Shown here in pieces: positions 34,802-44,042 of a stretch of 64,000 nt of DNA. Every line of letters begins with the position of its first letter. Position 1 is the first letter of the stretch. This stretch comes from Clostridiales bacterium (lineage in GTDB: Bacteria > Bacillota > Clostridia > Peptostreptococcales > Anaerovoracaceae): assembly GCA_015243575.1 (NCBI GenBank), contig CP042469.1:2942929-3006928 (forward strand), given 5' to 3'. The notes beneath the pieces were generated by a model, which saw only the letters and a program-made list of their open reading frames with translations, ran no database searches and was not told the DNA's origin. The translations under genes and the position numbers were made by a program.

Positions 34802-36001
34802 TTAAAAATCTACCACACTTCCCTCATAGATGCAGCGAAGCAGTTTTCTTAGGTCTTCTTTATCTGCATGCCTCGGGTTGGAAGCGGTGCAGGGATCCGT
34901 TGCGGCATTTTCAGCAATACTGTCTGCAAGAGACTGAAACTCCATTTTATCAATGCCAGCTTCTCTCAGCGAAGCTGGGATATGGAGGGCTCTGTTCATG
35001 GATTCGATTCGCTCAATGAGCTTTCGGGTAAGCACAGCCTGATCCTCTTCCAGCACACCAATATGGGTTGCAATCTCAGCATATTTACTTCGACCAGAAT
35101 AAATGCCATTTTGCTTGTAGGTCGCTGCCTCTTTGTTTGCGTTAAAGCGGATCACATATGGCAGATAGATGGCGTTTGCCAGACCGTGTGGAATGCCAAG
35201 CGCCGCACCGGTTTTGTGTGCAAGACTGTGAGCAATGCCAAGAAGGGCGTTGCTGAACGCCATACCTGCCATACACTGAGCATAATGCATCTTTTCAGCA
35301 GCTTCCTTCTTCCCTTCATAAGACATCACCAGATTGCCAAAAATCCGCTTGATGGAGTGAAGTGCCAAAGGGTCGCTGAACTCCGAAGAGGCGGTTGCCG
35401 TGTATGCTTCAATGGCATGGGTCAGCGCATCCATTCCCGTATGTGCCACCAGCTCCTTTGGCATCGTATCCGCTAGATCCGGATCGATTATGGCCATATC
35501 GGGAGTCAGCTGATAGTCCGCCAGAGGATATTTGATTTTCGGTTCATAATCGGTGATCACGGAAAACGCCGTCACCTCAGAAGCCGTTCCGGAAGTAGAA
35601 GGAATCGCAGCAAAGATTGCTTTTTTTCTCAATGCTGGCAAGGTGAATGGACTTTTGAAAGCCTCAAAGGTCATTTCCGGGTGCTCGTAGAATATCCACA
35701 TCGCCTTAGCCGCATCGATTGCAGAACCGCCGCCGATGACGACAATGACATCGGGCTCATGCTTCAACATGAAAGCCGCCCCTTTCATAACGGTCTTTAT
35801 GTCGGGGTCTGGTTCAATTCCTTCCAAGAGAAAGGTCTCAAATCCCCCTTCTCCCAGAATTTTTTTCCCCTTATCCATAAATCCTGAATTCTGCATGGAG
35901 GATCCGCCGGTCACGATTACCGCACGCGTTCCTTTCAGCTCCTTCAGTGATTCAATTGCACCTCTTCCAAAATAGATATCTCGTGGAATCGTAAACCGCA
36001 T
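34802..36001 (-). CDS. iron-containing alcohol dehydrogenase
   Basis: 399 residues, group III metal-dependent NAD(P) alcohol dehydrogenase. The start MRFTIPRDIYFGRGAIESLK follows GGGAGGT. The nucleotide site GGGSAIDAAKAMW and IPSTSGTASEVTAFSVI are present. Metal ligands lie in HTGMDALTHAIEAYTA and HSLAHKTGAALGIPHGLANA. Similar enzymes reduce butyraldehyde, 1,3-propanediol precursors or other short aldehydes in fermenters. The substrate is not determined. Confidence 0.9.
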   Translation of the reverse strand: MRFTIPRDIYFGRGAIESLKELKGTRAVIVTGGSSMQNSGFMDKGKKILGEGGFETFLLEGIEPDPDIKTVMKGAAFMLKHEPDVIVVIGGGSAIDAAKAMWIFYEHPEMTFEAFKSPFTLPALRKKAIFAAIPSTSGTASEVTAFSVITDYEPKIKYPLADYQLTPDMAIIDPDLADTMPKELVAHTGMDALTHAIEAYTATASSEFSDPLALHSIKRIFGNLVMSYEGKKEAAEKMHYAQCMAGMAFSNALLGIAHSLAHKTGAALGIPHGLANAIYLPYVIRFNANKEAATYKQNGIYSGRSKYAEIATHIGVLEEDQAVLTRKLIERIESMNRALHIPASLREAGIDKMEFQSLADSIAENAATDPCTASNPRHADKEDLRKLLRCIYEGSVVDF

Positions 36002-36070
36002 GAAAATACCTCCCATAATGATTATAGGAGGTATTCTTTCCTCATCTCAGATTATTATCATAAGATCCGT

Positions 36071-36631
36071 TTATGTAACAATGAATTCGAACTGATGCTG
36101 ATGTTCCCTCAGCCGCTTTCTCCGCTCCCTGTAATCGGGCATTGTCTGCTCTACAACCGCCCAGAAGCTTGATGAGTGATTCATCTCTTTCAGATGCGCG
36201 AGCTCGTGGACAACCACATAATCGATCAATTCCTCCGGTGCAAAAATCAGCCGAAAGGTGAAGTTGATCTCCCCTTTACCATTGCAGGAGCCCCAGCGAG
36301 TTTTTGCGCTGTTGATTCTTACTGCAGAAGGCCTTAACCCCATAAGTTCAGAGTAGTATCTGCATTTTAGCTGCAGATACTCTTTCGCCTGCTTCTTGTA
36401 TCTAGCAGCGTCAGCAGCCGAGATTTGAACCGTTTTCTTTGTTTCCTGCCGATCGGAGAGTTTACTCCTAGTTGCTGTGATCCAGTCCTGCTTTTGCTTA
36501 ATAAAATCTTCGATATAGCCCTTGCTTGTCTTTAAGGGCGCCCGAACCTCAAGACTTCCATCCTGGCGTACATATAGCGCCAGGGTTTTCCGTTTTGAGC
36601 GAACCAGATTATAATCCATCATTTTAACCAT
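36071..36631 (-). CDS. YgjP-like M48-type metallopeptidase (DUF45)
   Basis: About 186 residues. The N-terminal beta region YNLVRSKRKTLALYVRQDGS is followed by KTRWGSCNGKGEINFTFRL, then the zinc motif VVVHELAHLKEMNHSSSFW (HExxH plus a third His). This order is diagnostic of the YgjP/DUF45 family, annotated as a metal-dependent hydrolase. I place the start at 36631, one base past the stop of the upstream lipoprotein gene, which implies translational coupling; ATGs at 36622 and 36619 are also possible. The native substrate is unclear. Confidence 0.85.
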   Translation of the reverse strand: MVKMMDYNLVRSKRKTLALYVRQDGSLEVRAPLKTSKGYIEDFIKQKQDWITATRSKLSDRQETKKTVQISAADAARYKKQAKEYLQLKCRYYSELMGLRPSAVRINSAKTRWGSCNGKGEINFTFRLIFAPEELIDYVVVHELAHLKEMNHSSSFWAVVEQTMPDYRERRKRLREHQHQFEFIVT

Positions 36632-36632
36632 A

Positions 36633-37187
36633 TTACTCAGCGAAGGCATCCTTCGTAAAGGGATCTTCCGTACCAACATGACCCATAAGGGTTTCCGGCA
36701 CCTTTCCGTCCACCAAGAATTGTACCTGCTTGATTTCCTCAAAAGAGTTAATAAGCGTATCAACGATCTGGCTGATCAGGTAGAGCTCTTCCATGGATCC
36801 ACCGGAAAGACCGTCAGCACCAAGATCAACAAAGGCAGTATCCCCCTCCGCATAGACACGATTCAACTTGATCTGATCGCCCAGCATGGTATCGTAACCT
36901 TTATCCGGTGAATTTCTTAAAAGCTCCAGCGTCTCCATATATACCTTTTCCGGTACGGAAGAAAGTTCTGTTTCATATACCTTGAATTTTTCAATGGCTT
37001 CATCTCCAGATGCCACATACTCTTCATTTGCATAAAACAGTGCTACTCGATACGTCTTTTCTGAAGGGTTCTCGGTATCTGGTCCTTCCGCAGCAGGTTT
37101 CTTTGTACAGCCTGTTAAACTGAAGAGCCCCGCTCCAAGGACCAAAATCATACATAGAATTATGATAGAAATTCGTTTGTGTTTCAT
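36633..37187 (-). CDS. GerMN-domain lipoprotein
   Basis: 184 residues. A signal peptide ends in the lipobox LTGC (MKHKRISIIILCMILVLGAG...). The domain then runs TYRVALFYANEEYVASGDEA, YMETLELLRNSPDKGY, VYAEGDTAFVDLGADGL and LISQIVDTLINSFEEIKQVQ. This is the GerMN fold first described in the GerM protein of sporulating Bacillus, where it acts in germination or septal peptidoglycan. Its end abuts the DUF45 gene, so the two form an operon. Confidence 0.85.
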   Translation of the reverse strand: MKHKRISIIILCMILVLGAGLFSLTGCTKKPAAEGPDTENPSEKTYRVALFYANEEYVASGDEAIEKFKVYETELSSVPEKVYMETLELLRNSPDKGYDTMLGDQIKLNRVYAEGDTAFVDLGADGLSGGSMEELYLISQIVDTLINSFEEIKQVQFLVDGKVPETLMGHVGTEDPFTKDAFAE

Positions 37188-37436
37188 CTTTACTTCCTCC
37201 TGTCGTACTCAATTCTGCTCTTTATCATAAGTTTATACCCTCAATCTCCAGTTTATCTCTTTATCATTGGTACTTTGTATTCAGCTTTTTCTATTCAGAG
37301 TCAAGAATTCAAGTGTTTCGATCTAGCATTTTTGAGTTTAATTTTTATTTTTCTTATTTATTATTTCTTTATTTCTTATATTTATTTTTAATCATGGATT
37401 TCCCAATTCATTACACGGCTAATCGACTTTACACGA

Positions 37437-38729
37437 CTAATCGACTTTCAAAGCAGGGCGCTTAGCGTCCAGAACATCGGTTACGTTAAAATAATGTGCC
37501 TCCAGTTCTGCCGCCCTTTTGTTCATCGAATATCCGTCAAGATTAACTCTTGGCATTACAATGTTATCACCATTCCAGGTAATCCTTCTCCCGTTCCCTA
37601 CCGGGCAGTAAATCTGATAGCCCTTTTCCATGAGATAGCGGTATCTCGGATCATCCTTCTTGAAATTCACACCAAAGGGAGATATGTAAATGTTGGTACT
37701 TCCTACATAAGGTGCAATTTTCTCAATCCATCGATCAGTATCGTATTTAATCTGCTTCATGGTTAGCGTTCCGTCCCTGAAATAACCGTTATGGGTATAG
37801 CTATGGCAGGCAATGCTCCACCCGTTTGCTTTCAAGGTATCAGCAATCTTGGTTACGGTCTGTTTCCATTCTGCTTCCTGGGGCAAACCGTCAGTGATCC
37901 GATACCCCAGCGCACCCTGATATCCTGTTAATGCCAAGGTTCCCTTTGCACCTTTCCAGGAAAAATCAGGATGGGCATCCACATAATCATCGAGAATCGG
38001 CATAACGTCACCATCTCTGGTTAACGTCGTTTTTCCTTCCGGCGTGATTACTTCGGTCCAAACCCTGCCATCATCTCCCAGAACCAGCCGATTGGCAAAG
38101 CCATCCGGCTTCATATAATCATAGTAATTGACATCATCCACCGAGAGAACCAAGGGAACCTTTCCCGGCGGCAAATAGATGTCTTTTAATTTTATCATCC
38201 CCGGATTTCCCGGATCTTGTTCTATGTATTCTGTAAGCGGGTAAAGCACATATCCTCTTTTTTGTAGCTCGGGCAGCATCTTCTTAAACTCACTGACCGT
38301 CGTCATCCACATGTTATAACCCTGTGCCGGATGCCCTTTGTTGTCAAAGGCAAGTTCAGGATAAATGATCAGACTGTGGAAAAACACATGCTCTATTGGA
38401 CCTTCATACTTTATCAAAGAGGCTTCTGCCTTCGTAATTTCATCAATTTTTAGCGTGATGGCATCATCTGCCTCCGTGGTAACCAAGGTCGGATCTGATT
38501 GCAGCAGTGCAATGGCCTCATCGTAAAAGTATCCTTGATAAAGCTTCTCCGCTTTTTCCAGCAGATCCTTTTTTTTCTGTTCTTGTATCTGCTCCCGTTC
38601 CTGACGGGCTTCTTCTTCCTTGGCCTGTGCATATGACGCGGCGCTTACTGATTGATATGCGATGAGTATGCCAGCAGAAACGATGGCAACCAGGCCCAGT
38701 ATAATTGCAGCTTTCATGGATTTTTTCAT
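37437..38729 (-). CDS. polysaccharide deacetylase-like protein
   Basis: 430 residues with an N-terminal membrane anchor (about 7-28), then an Ala/Glu/Lys-rich helical part (about 35-90). The catalytic NodB-like domain carries LVLSVDDVNYYDYM (the Asp pair) and ACHSYTHNGYFRDG (HxxxH zinc site), plus YISPFGVNF. Such enzymes remove acetyl groups from peptidoglycan or other glycans outside the membrane. The loop insertion about 205-280 is longer than in the minimal fold. It appears monocistronic. Confidence 0.85.
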   Translation of the reverse strand: MKKSMKAAIILGLVAIVSAGILIAYQSVSAASYAQAKEEEARQEREQIQEQKKKDLLEKAEKLYQGYFYDEAIALLQSDPTLVTTEADDAITLKIDEITKAEASLIKYEGPIEHVFFHSLIIYPELAFDNKGHPAQGYNMWMTTVSEFKKMLPELQKRGYVLYPLTEYIEQDPGNPGMIKLKDIYLPPGKVPLVLSVDDVNYYDYMKPDGFANRLVLGDDGRVWTEVITPEGKTTLTRDGDVMPILDDYVDAHPDFSWKGAKGTLALTGYQGALGYRITDGLPQEAEWKQTVTKIADTLKANGWSIACHSYTHNGYFRDGTLTMKQIKYDTDRWIEKIAPYVGSTNIYISPFGVNFKKDDPRYRYLMEKGYQIYCPVGNGRRITWNGDNIVMPRVNLDGYSMNKRAAELEAHYFNVTDVLDAKRPALKVD

Positions 38730-38929
38730 GTTCTACCCCCAATACCTAATGTCTCTTTATTCGAAAGCGAAAAAATTGTCGATCCGATGTGCGCACGGAA
38801 TTAATCAGCATTTCCATCTCTTTTCCGGCTCTTATTAAGACGGTTTCATTGGCGATTTTGTTTCATTTACCCTGCAAGCATTCCACACTCTGCCGTGTAG
38901 GCTGCATTTCTTCCTGGCAGCGCTTCTGA

Positions 38930-39442
38930 TTATCGAATATGGATCCCCTTCAGGTGGGGAGCTCCAAGGATTGAAAACTGAATTCGCAGGCTGGGCGTTT
39001 CAATGTGTCTGTTATATAAGTCGATGAACTGGTTATATTTCTCGCTTTGCAGCTCAATCTCTTCTTCAACATCTTTCAGCTCGTTTTTCAATTCCAAATA
39101 TGAGGAATCCTCCTTCATATCCACGCTGTCATCAGCCAGCAATAAAAGCTTGTCAATCAATGGCGTAGCCGCCTCAGCCTGGGCACTTGTGACTTCCCTG
39201 TCATCTGATTTGCAGTAACCGCCGCCCAGATCAAAAAGCTCCGAAAGCAGCTCGGCCGCTTTCAGCCCGTAGTCGTCTGCAAGCTCCAGCAGCTGGAGAA
39301 TGTACTGCGACCGGGTCTGCAGCAGTGAGTCAATCCTGATCCATAGGGTTCTAGCCTCATTTTTATACTTTTGCATCTTGCCGTAAGCTGCCTGCATCCA
39401 AGCCAAAAACACCATGATAATTCCTAATATGATATACAGCAT
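38930..39442 (-). CDS. LemA-like membrane protein
   Basis: 170 residues. One N-terminal membrane helix (MLYIILGIIMVFLAWMQAAY) is followed by a long helical bundle with RIDSLLQTRSQYILQLLELA and SEKYNQFIDLYNRHIETPSL. The spacing of these two elements matches the LemA family: WxxIDxxLxxRxxLIPxLxE, then YNxxVxxYNxxIxxxP. The match is clear in layout but weak in sequence. The ATG at 39442 has AAAGGAG at good spacing. Confidence 0.7.
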   Translation of the reverse strand: MLYIILGIIMVFLAWMQAAYGKMQKYKNEARTLWIRIDSLLQTRSQYILQLLELADDYGLKAAELLSELFDLGGGYCKSDDREVTSAQAEAATPLIDKLLLLADDSVDMKEDSSYLELKNELKDVEEEIELQSEKYNQFIDLYNRHIETPSLRIQFSILGAPHLKGIHIR

Positions 39443-39565
39443 GTCGTTCTCCTTTATCTCAATCATATAAAACATTCTAAATTGTCATACCATATAATAT
39501 TACCATTTTTCCTACATCTTTACGAGGATTTTTTATACGAAGGAGTCGCACAGAAGAGTTCGGTA

Positions 39566-39817
39566 CTACGGAATAGCAGGAATTACGGTTGTATCCGAAT
39601 CAGAGTCGGAATCATCATTTAATTGCATTTGTGCGGCAATGTATGCCATGGAATCAGCCACCGCGGTCAAGAAGGCACTGAGCACTGTGATCTGATCAAT
39701 GTCCAGTCCATCGGACAAAATAATTGCGACGATTGGTATGAACAACACACCGCATTGGGGCGATAAGCCTTCAAGAATCCAGCTGCAATCTTTAGAATCA
39801 CTATCCTGTACACTCAT
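39566..39817 (-). CDS. small uncharacterised protein with one hydrophobic segment
   Basis: 83 residues. MSVQDSDSKDCSWILEGLSP precedes a hydrophobic helix (about 22-38), and the tail is Asp/Ser-rich (DDSDSDSDTTVIPAIP). It overlaps the end of the INPYW-family copy 2 gene by 17 nt, so the two are co-transcribed and probably coupled. It has no recognised family; the acidic tail may be disordered. Confidence 0.6.
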   Translation of the reverse strand: MSVQDSDSKDCSWILEGLSPQCGVLFIPIVAIILSDGLDIDQITVLSAFLTAVADSMAYIAAQMQLNDDSDSDSDTTVIPAIP

Positions 39818-40469
39818 TATGATCCCCCCCTAAAGAGTTCCTGCTTTGTACCGAGGCTGCAGATTCTGGAGGCAGTTCATATTGGGGTGGCCTTTGCATT
39901 AAGATCATGCCCGTTGACATGTAGGCGGCGAGCTCGATGGCTTTGTTCTCAAGATCATCGAATATCCTTGTCTCCATTTCGTAATTGCCATTTAGAAAAG
40001 CAATAATCTCCTGAATTTTAAATTTGATATAATCGTCTAGAAATTCACTGATTATCTCCTTATTCCAATATGGATTGATACTGGCAAGGAAAGCAGCCAT
40101 TTCATCCGCCGTCTGATACCATTGCTTGGTACTTGCATCAAGGGCAGCATCGTCATTGTTTTTGTAGCCATTGACCAGGTCAATATTGATGGTAATCATC
40201 TTGGTAAGCAGATTCAAAAACTGCTGAGAAATCTCAGGACTGAAATATTTACTGAATTCCGTGTAAAAATCCATGGGAAGATCTCCAAAAAGCCTGTTTT
40301 CTACAGCTGCTTGGTTCGGATTGTTCTCTAAGGTGCTCTTAAAATAATCCCTCATCCAAACCACAAGTTCAATCCACAGCTGCTGAAAGTTCAGCATGGT
40401 ATTTACATCCTCATATGTAAAAGTCAGAATGCCCGGAAGGGGCTTCACCACATCCATGACGGTAGGCAT
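39801..40469 (-). CDS. uncharacterised helical protein, 'INPYW' family copy 2
   Basis: 222 residues, a paralogue of 29363-29938: LWIELVVWMRDYFKSTLENN, then FLASINPYWNKEI and NKAIELAAYMSTGMI line up in the same order and spacing. It is about 30 residues longer, with a Pro/Ser-rich C-terminal extension. A site of the AAGGAG type is present upstream. It is followed by the overlapping 83-residue gene, which copy 1 lacks. Function unknown. Confidence 0.7.
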   Translation of the reverse strand: MPTVMDVVKPLPGILTFTYEDVNTMLNFQQLWIELVVWMRDYFKSTLENNPNQAAVENRLFGDLPMDFYTEFSKYFSPEISQQFLNLLTKMITINIDLVNGYKNNDDAALDASTKQWYQTADEMAAFLASINPYWNKEIISEFLDDYIKFKIQEIIAFLNGNYEMETRIFDDLENKAIELAAYMSTGMILMQRPPQYELPPESAASVQSRNSLGGDHNECTG

Positions 40470-40857
40470 TTTATATTCAACTCCTTCTTGCTTTCTAATG
40501 CGTAATGTTTGATCAGCGTTATTAATCGTTCTTATACTGATTGCTTGATTTGCATGATCTACATTCTTATCCGGATTGCTCGATGTGCATTAATTATCAT
40601 ATGAAGGCAAAAGGGTTTTGTTTCATTGGACGGATAGAGTTCTATCCCTGAAGATCTGATGCAGAGCCTTGAAATATGTCGACTTTCCTCATTTTAACCG
40701 GAATGCTGATCAATTGACGGTCATTGATCATATGCTATACTGTAGATAGTACCTGGAACGAACCAACTCAAGGAGATTACATGGGGCATACAGACCGAGT
40801 TTTGCGGTTTTGGCGGCATTACCGGGTACTCAAAAGGGATTAAGGGGGGATATCTGA
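40470..40857. other. intergenic region with a promoter
   Basis: About 390 bases between divergent genes. It holds the plus-strand promoter at 40714-40741 and a GGGGG ribosome site before 40858. I see no other feature. Confidence 0.5.
40714..40741 (+). promoter_or_regulatory. sigma-A-type promoter
   Basis: TTGACG, 16-nt spacer, TATACT. It would start transcription near 40748, about 110 nt before the next gene. Confidence 0.65.
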
Positions 40858-41445
40858 ATGAACGATGGAAATACTTTTGTGCACACCATGGAAGAACTCC
40901 TGGCTGCCTGCAGCAGAAGCATCATTGCACCGGACAGAATCATCGTGGAAGCAAACAGACTCATGTCGATCATGAATGACGACAGCCTGGAACAAAAGTA
41001 TGTAGTAGAAGGCTGCGAGTCACTTTCCTTGATCGCATCCAGCTTCATCAGAGGAGGATATGAGATTTTCTCAGACCTCTATTACAACAAAACAGGACTA
41101 AACCATCGAGCCTCTGGATTTTCCACGAAAGACGATTTGGTTCGTTTCTGTGAATTTTGCGTAGAATACGGAGACGAATGTCTGAGTCGAATCAGAATCG
41201 CTCTGCTGGCGCAGCTTGAGATTGAAAACAGTTTATCAAAAGATGAAATATTTACACTCAATGATGGTTCTTTTTATACGGGAGAAGCCGCAGAACCTGG
41301 CCACCCAGAATTGGCATATTCCGATTCATTTTATCAGAAAAATTCCGCAACAGTTCAGGATCAAATAACGGATTTCATCAAGCTTTCCATGCTGGTCAAC
41401 TCACTCAAGGGATTTTTCAAAGAATATTATCGAGGTTTGAATTAG
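40858..41445 (+). CDS. uncharacterised soluble helical protein
   Basis: 195 residues: MNDGNTFVHTMEELLAACSR, SLSLIASSFIRGGYEIFSDL, CEFCVEYGDECLSRIRIALL and ITDFIKLSMLVNSLKGFFKE. Mostly helical, no membrane span or signal peptide, and no motif I recognise. A ribosome site (GGGGGG) precedes the ATG and a strong terminator follows, so it is a self-contained transcription unit with its own promoter. Confidence 0.7.
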   Translation: MNDGNTFVHTMEELLAACSRSIIAPDRIIVEANRLMSIMNDDSLEQKYVVEGCESLSLIASSFIRGGYEIFSDLYYNKTGLNHRASGFSTKDDLVRFCEFCVEYGDECLSRIRIALLAQLEIENSLSKDEIFTLNDGSFYTGEAAEPGHPELAYSDSFYQKNSATVQDQITDFIKLSMLVNSLKGFFKEYYRGLN

Positions 41446-41459
41446 TTGCAAAAATCCGA

Positions 41460-41508
41460 AAAAGTCCCGGATAATGCTTGTCAAGCAGGCTGATACGGGA
41501 CTTTCTTA
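41460..41508. terminator. bidirectional terminator
   Basis: AAAGTCCCG pairs with CGGGACTTT across a 30-nt loop. It lies between the convergent uncharacterised gene and histidine kinase gene and could serve both. Confidence 0.7.
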
Positions 41509-41529
41509 TATCAGGTAACGAGAATCCTT

Positions 41530-43119
41530 TCAACACAGCATGCTTTCGCTGGCTGAATAAATATCGGAGAACTCCAATTGAATTTTTTCAAAACTCATAC
41601 GATTAACAACTGTATTTGCTGTGTATAGTTCGTGTTCCTGCAACACCTTAACCGGAAGAAATACGCTGAATGTGGTTCCGACACCCTCAGCACTTTCAAC
41701 GGTTACACTGCCGCCATGGAGCTCGGTCAGTGATTTTACAAGGCAGAGCCCTATTCCGCTTCCTTCATGTGTCCTTGTCAGAATAGGTCTGACCTGACAA
41801 AACCTCTGAAACAGCTGCATTTGCTTCTCTTTCGGAATTCCGATCCCAGTATCTCTCACACGAATGCATACAAAGTCTCCCTGTGCTCCAATGCTCACGA
41901 AAATACGTCCCCCATCAGGAGTAAATTTGATTGCATTCGAGAGCAAATTCAACATGATTCGCTCAACCTTTTCTTCATCGCAGGAAATGAGACGCTCCTC
42001 AAATTCTGTATCAAACTCCAGACGAATTCCTTTGATGTTGGCATAATCAGCTACGGATAGCACGATCTCTTCGACCAGACAGACAATGTTCCAGTTCTTG
42101 CATCGGATCTCACTGCTGTGTTCCTCGATTTTTGAGACATCCAGCAGATTGTTTACCAAGCGCAGCAGCCGAAGACTGTTCTGCTTTATGCTCATGATAT
42201 TTTTTTGCAGCTTTTCGACATGAGCCGTTCCACTGCTTTCCAGCTGCAGCTCCATCAGCTGAATCGCACCTAGAATCACGTTCAGTGGTGTTCGCAGCTC
42301 ATGGGAGATATTCATGAAAAACTCTGTCTTGATACGGTCGTATTTCTTCATTTCATCAATGATTAGCTCTTCTTCTATAATGTTTAACTTCAGTTTTTCC
42401 CGTTCCTTCTGGTCGGTAATATCATGAATAACAACAACAATACCGCTGGGCAGCCCCTGTTCATCAGAAATAACAGCTTTGCTGCAGATCACATTTCGAG
42501 TCGTTCCATCCAGGAATGTAGTAGCCGTTTCTACACTCTGAGGAGTCTGTTTTGCTAAAATCTCCTGATCCATGCTGTTGAAAACCATTGCCTGATCAGC
42601 GTCCATCAAATCAAACACATTCTTTCCAGTCAGCTCCTCCTCGTTATAACCAAACCATTGTCCAAACGCATAATTGCATCCCACATACCTGCCGTCCAAA
42701 TCCTTGATGCAGATAGGTGTTGGAAGCGCGCTCATCAGGCTTTGCAAAATCTCAATTTTTTCCCTCAACTCAGCATCTGCTTTTCTCCGCATTTCAATTT
42801 CACGAATTAGCTGTTCATTTCTTTGCGTCAATTTGTCTGTATTTCCACCGATAAAATAGGCGGTTCCTATGTAAGCGGCACTGCCGAGAAGCATGGACGC
42901 AACTGCATATTCATAATCAACATTAATTCCAAATATAACACAAATGGTATTGATCAAGATCAACAGTCCTGCAGTGCACATGCCGCCTTTAAAACCACTT
43001 CTAACACTGCTTACACAAATAAACGCGAGACCGGTAATTCCTTTAATCGACATTGGTATCATCGGAAGCAAATTTATTATCACTATAAATATGTAGAATA
43101 GACATCGTTTTTCCATCAT
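41530..43119 (-). CDS. PAS-domain membrane histidine kinase
   Basis: 529 residues. Several hydrophobic segments span about residues 6-95. A short coiled coil and a PAS domain follow (LPTPICIKDLDGRYVGCNYA...TFLDGTTRNVICSKAVI). The kinase core has the H-box FFMNISHELRTPLNVILGA (phosphorylated His), N-box LLSNAIKFTP, G1 DTGIGIPKEKQ and G2 GSGIGLCLVKSL. All catalytic boxes are intact. No response regulator is adjacent, so it is an orphan kinase here. GGGAG supports the ATG at 43119. Confidence 0.92.
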   Translation of the reverse strand: MMEKRCLFYIFIVIINLLPMIPMSIKGITGLAFICVSSVRSGFKGGMCTAGLLILINTICVIFGINVDYEYAVASMLLGSAAYIGTAYFIGGNTDKLTQRNEQLIREIEMRRKADAELREKIEILQSLMSALPTPICIKDLDGRYVGCNYAFGQWFGYNEEELTGKNVFDLMDADQAMVFNSMDQEILAKQTPQSVETATTFLDGTTRNVICSKAVISDEQGLPSGIVVVIHDITDQKEREKLKLNIIEEELIIDEMKKYDRIKTEFFMNISHELRTPLNVILGAIQLMELQLESSGTAHVEKLQKNIMSIKQNSLRLLRLVNNLLDVSKIEEHSSEIRCKNWNIVCLVEEIVLSVADYANIKGIRLEFDTEFEERLISCDEEKVERIMLNLLSNAIKFTPDGGRIFVSIGAQGDFVCIRVRDTGIGIPKEKQMQLFQRFCQVRPILTRTHEGSGIGLCLVKSLTELHGGSVTVESAEGVGTTFSVFLPVKVLQEHELYTANTVVNRMSFEKIQLEFSDIYSASESMLC

Positions 43120-43254
43120 GAATCTCCCGGTTATTTTTTCCAATACTATGCTACATTCTTTTCCGTGTCGATTCTACAGCATTTGTACGCACTTTTCGAC
43201 AAATTACATGAAAAAAATCCATATCGGAACTATTCCGGGTCCGAAAGGTGTTGA

Positions 43255-43698
43255 TTATTCCTCAAAAAAAGCTTGTTTTTCTATTATCATCGGCGTAACG
43301 GGTTCTCCATAAAAATCAAACGGTTCTCCGATCACTTTTCCGCCAAGCTTGATTAAGATTGATACCGAAACATCTCGTGCTTCTGTATAGATCCTCTCCG
43401 CACCAAGTTTAAAAATTTCCCCCAGTGCAAACTTCATTAATTTTTTACCAATCCCGAGGCCCCGCAGTCTGCTGTCCACTGCAAATCTGCCCAAATGCCA
43501 TGTATCGTTTTCCTTCCAGCCTGCAATAACGCCAACCATCTCCGAATCATTTTCCACATACCACCAAATAGGTTCGCGTTCTTCCGGGATGCTATTCAAC
43601 GTAACCGGAATGTTCTGCTCTCCTGCAAAAACGTCTTCTAACAAGGTGAGGGCAGTGCCCATATCTACTTCCTGCAATCTCTCAATCGTGAGTCCCAT
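43255..43698 (-). CDS. GNAT family N-acetyltransferase
   Basis: 147 residues from the ATG at 43698 (AAAGGAAG upstream). The core VGVIAGWKENDTWHLGRFAV and the acetyl-CoA loop DSRLRGLGIGKKLMKFAL (R/Q-x-x-G-x-G/A) are standard GNAT. It ends with a beta strand and KLGGKVIGEPFDFYGEPVTP. The substrate cannot be deduced. An array of three 39-bp-spaced repeats lies in its leader. Confidence 0.85.
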   Translation of the reverse strand: MGLTIERLQEVDMGTALTLLEDVFAGEQNIPVTLNSIPEEREPIWWYVENDSEMVGVIAGWKENDTWHLGRFAVDSRLRGLGIGKKLMKFALGEIFKLGAERIYTEARDVSVSILIKLGGKVIGEPFDFYGEPVTPMIIEKQAFFEE

Positions 43699-43731
43699 GT
43701 TACTTTGGCTTCCTTTCTCCCTATATAGAGT

Positions 43732-43820
43732 CAATAGACTTTGCACTAAAGATTACCTCCGAATATTAGCCAATAGACTTTGATCTAATGATTTCTTCCG
43801 GATATTAGCCAATAGACTTT
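43732..43820. repeat. three direct repeats, 39-bp period
   Basis: CAATAGACTTT occurs at 43732, 43771 and 43810, each 39 bp apart. Flanks are partly shared (ATATTAGC before copies 2 and 3, TTCCG-like blocks between). The region is the untranslated leader of the GNAT gene. Confidence 0.65.
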
Positions 43821-43935
43821 CCTCTATGGATATTGTAACTATAGATCATAGTAACACTAAATCCCAAGTCGGTCAAAGCCTCATTGTCAACAACGATTCA
43901 GGGCTCTCTGTCATATATTGGGTGGCCCCGCAAAT

Positions 43936-43972
43936 AAAAAAACGGCGGTTCCTATTGTGAACCGCCGCCATA
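43936..43972 (-). terminator. terminator of the semialdehyde dehydrogenase
   Basis: GGCGGCGGTTC-ACAATAGG-GAACCGCCGTT on the minus strand, followed by a T tract (the plus strand shows AAAAAA at 43936). Confidence 0.85.
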
Positions 43973-43984
43973 TCAAGCTTGGAT

Positions 43985-44042
43985 GCTTAATTACCCCATC
44001 CGGATAGCTAAGGCTTAGAGGCTTAATTACCCCATCCGGAAA
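43985..44042. repeat. short duplication at the 3' end of the dehydrogenase gene
   Basis: GCTTAATTACCCCATCCGGA occurs twice, about 36 bp apart. The inner copy encodes the last residues of the protein plus the stop. The outer copy lies just beyond the stop and would encode the same LSGWGN-stop ending. Confidence 0.75.

Noticed and set aside
43732-43820. CRISPR array
   Set aside because: Only three short copies, with related rather than unique sequence between them, and no cas genes.
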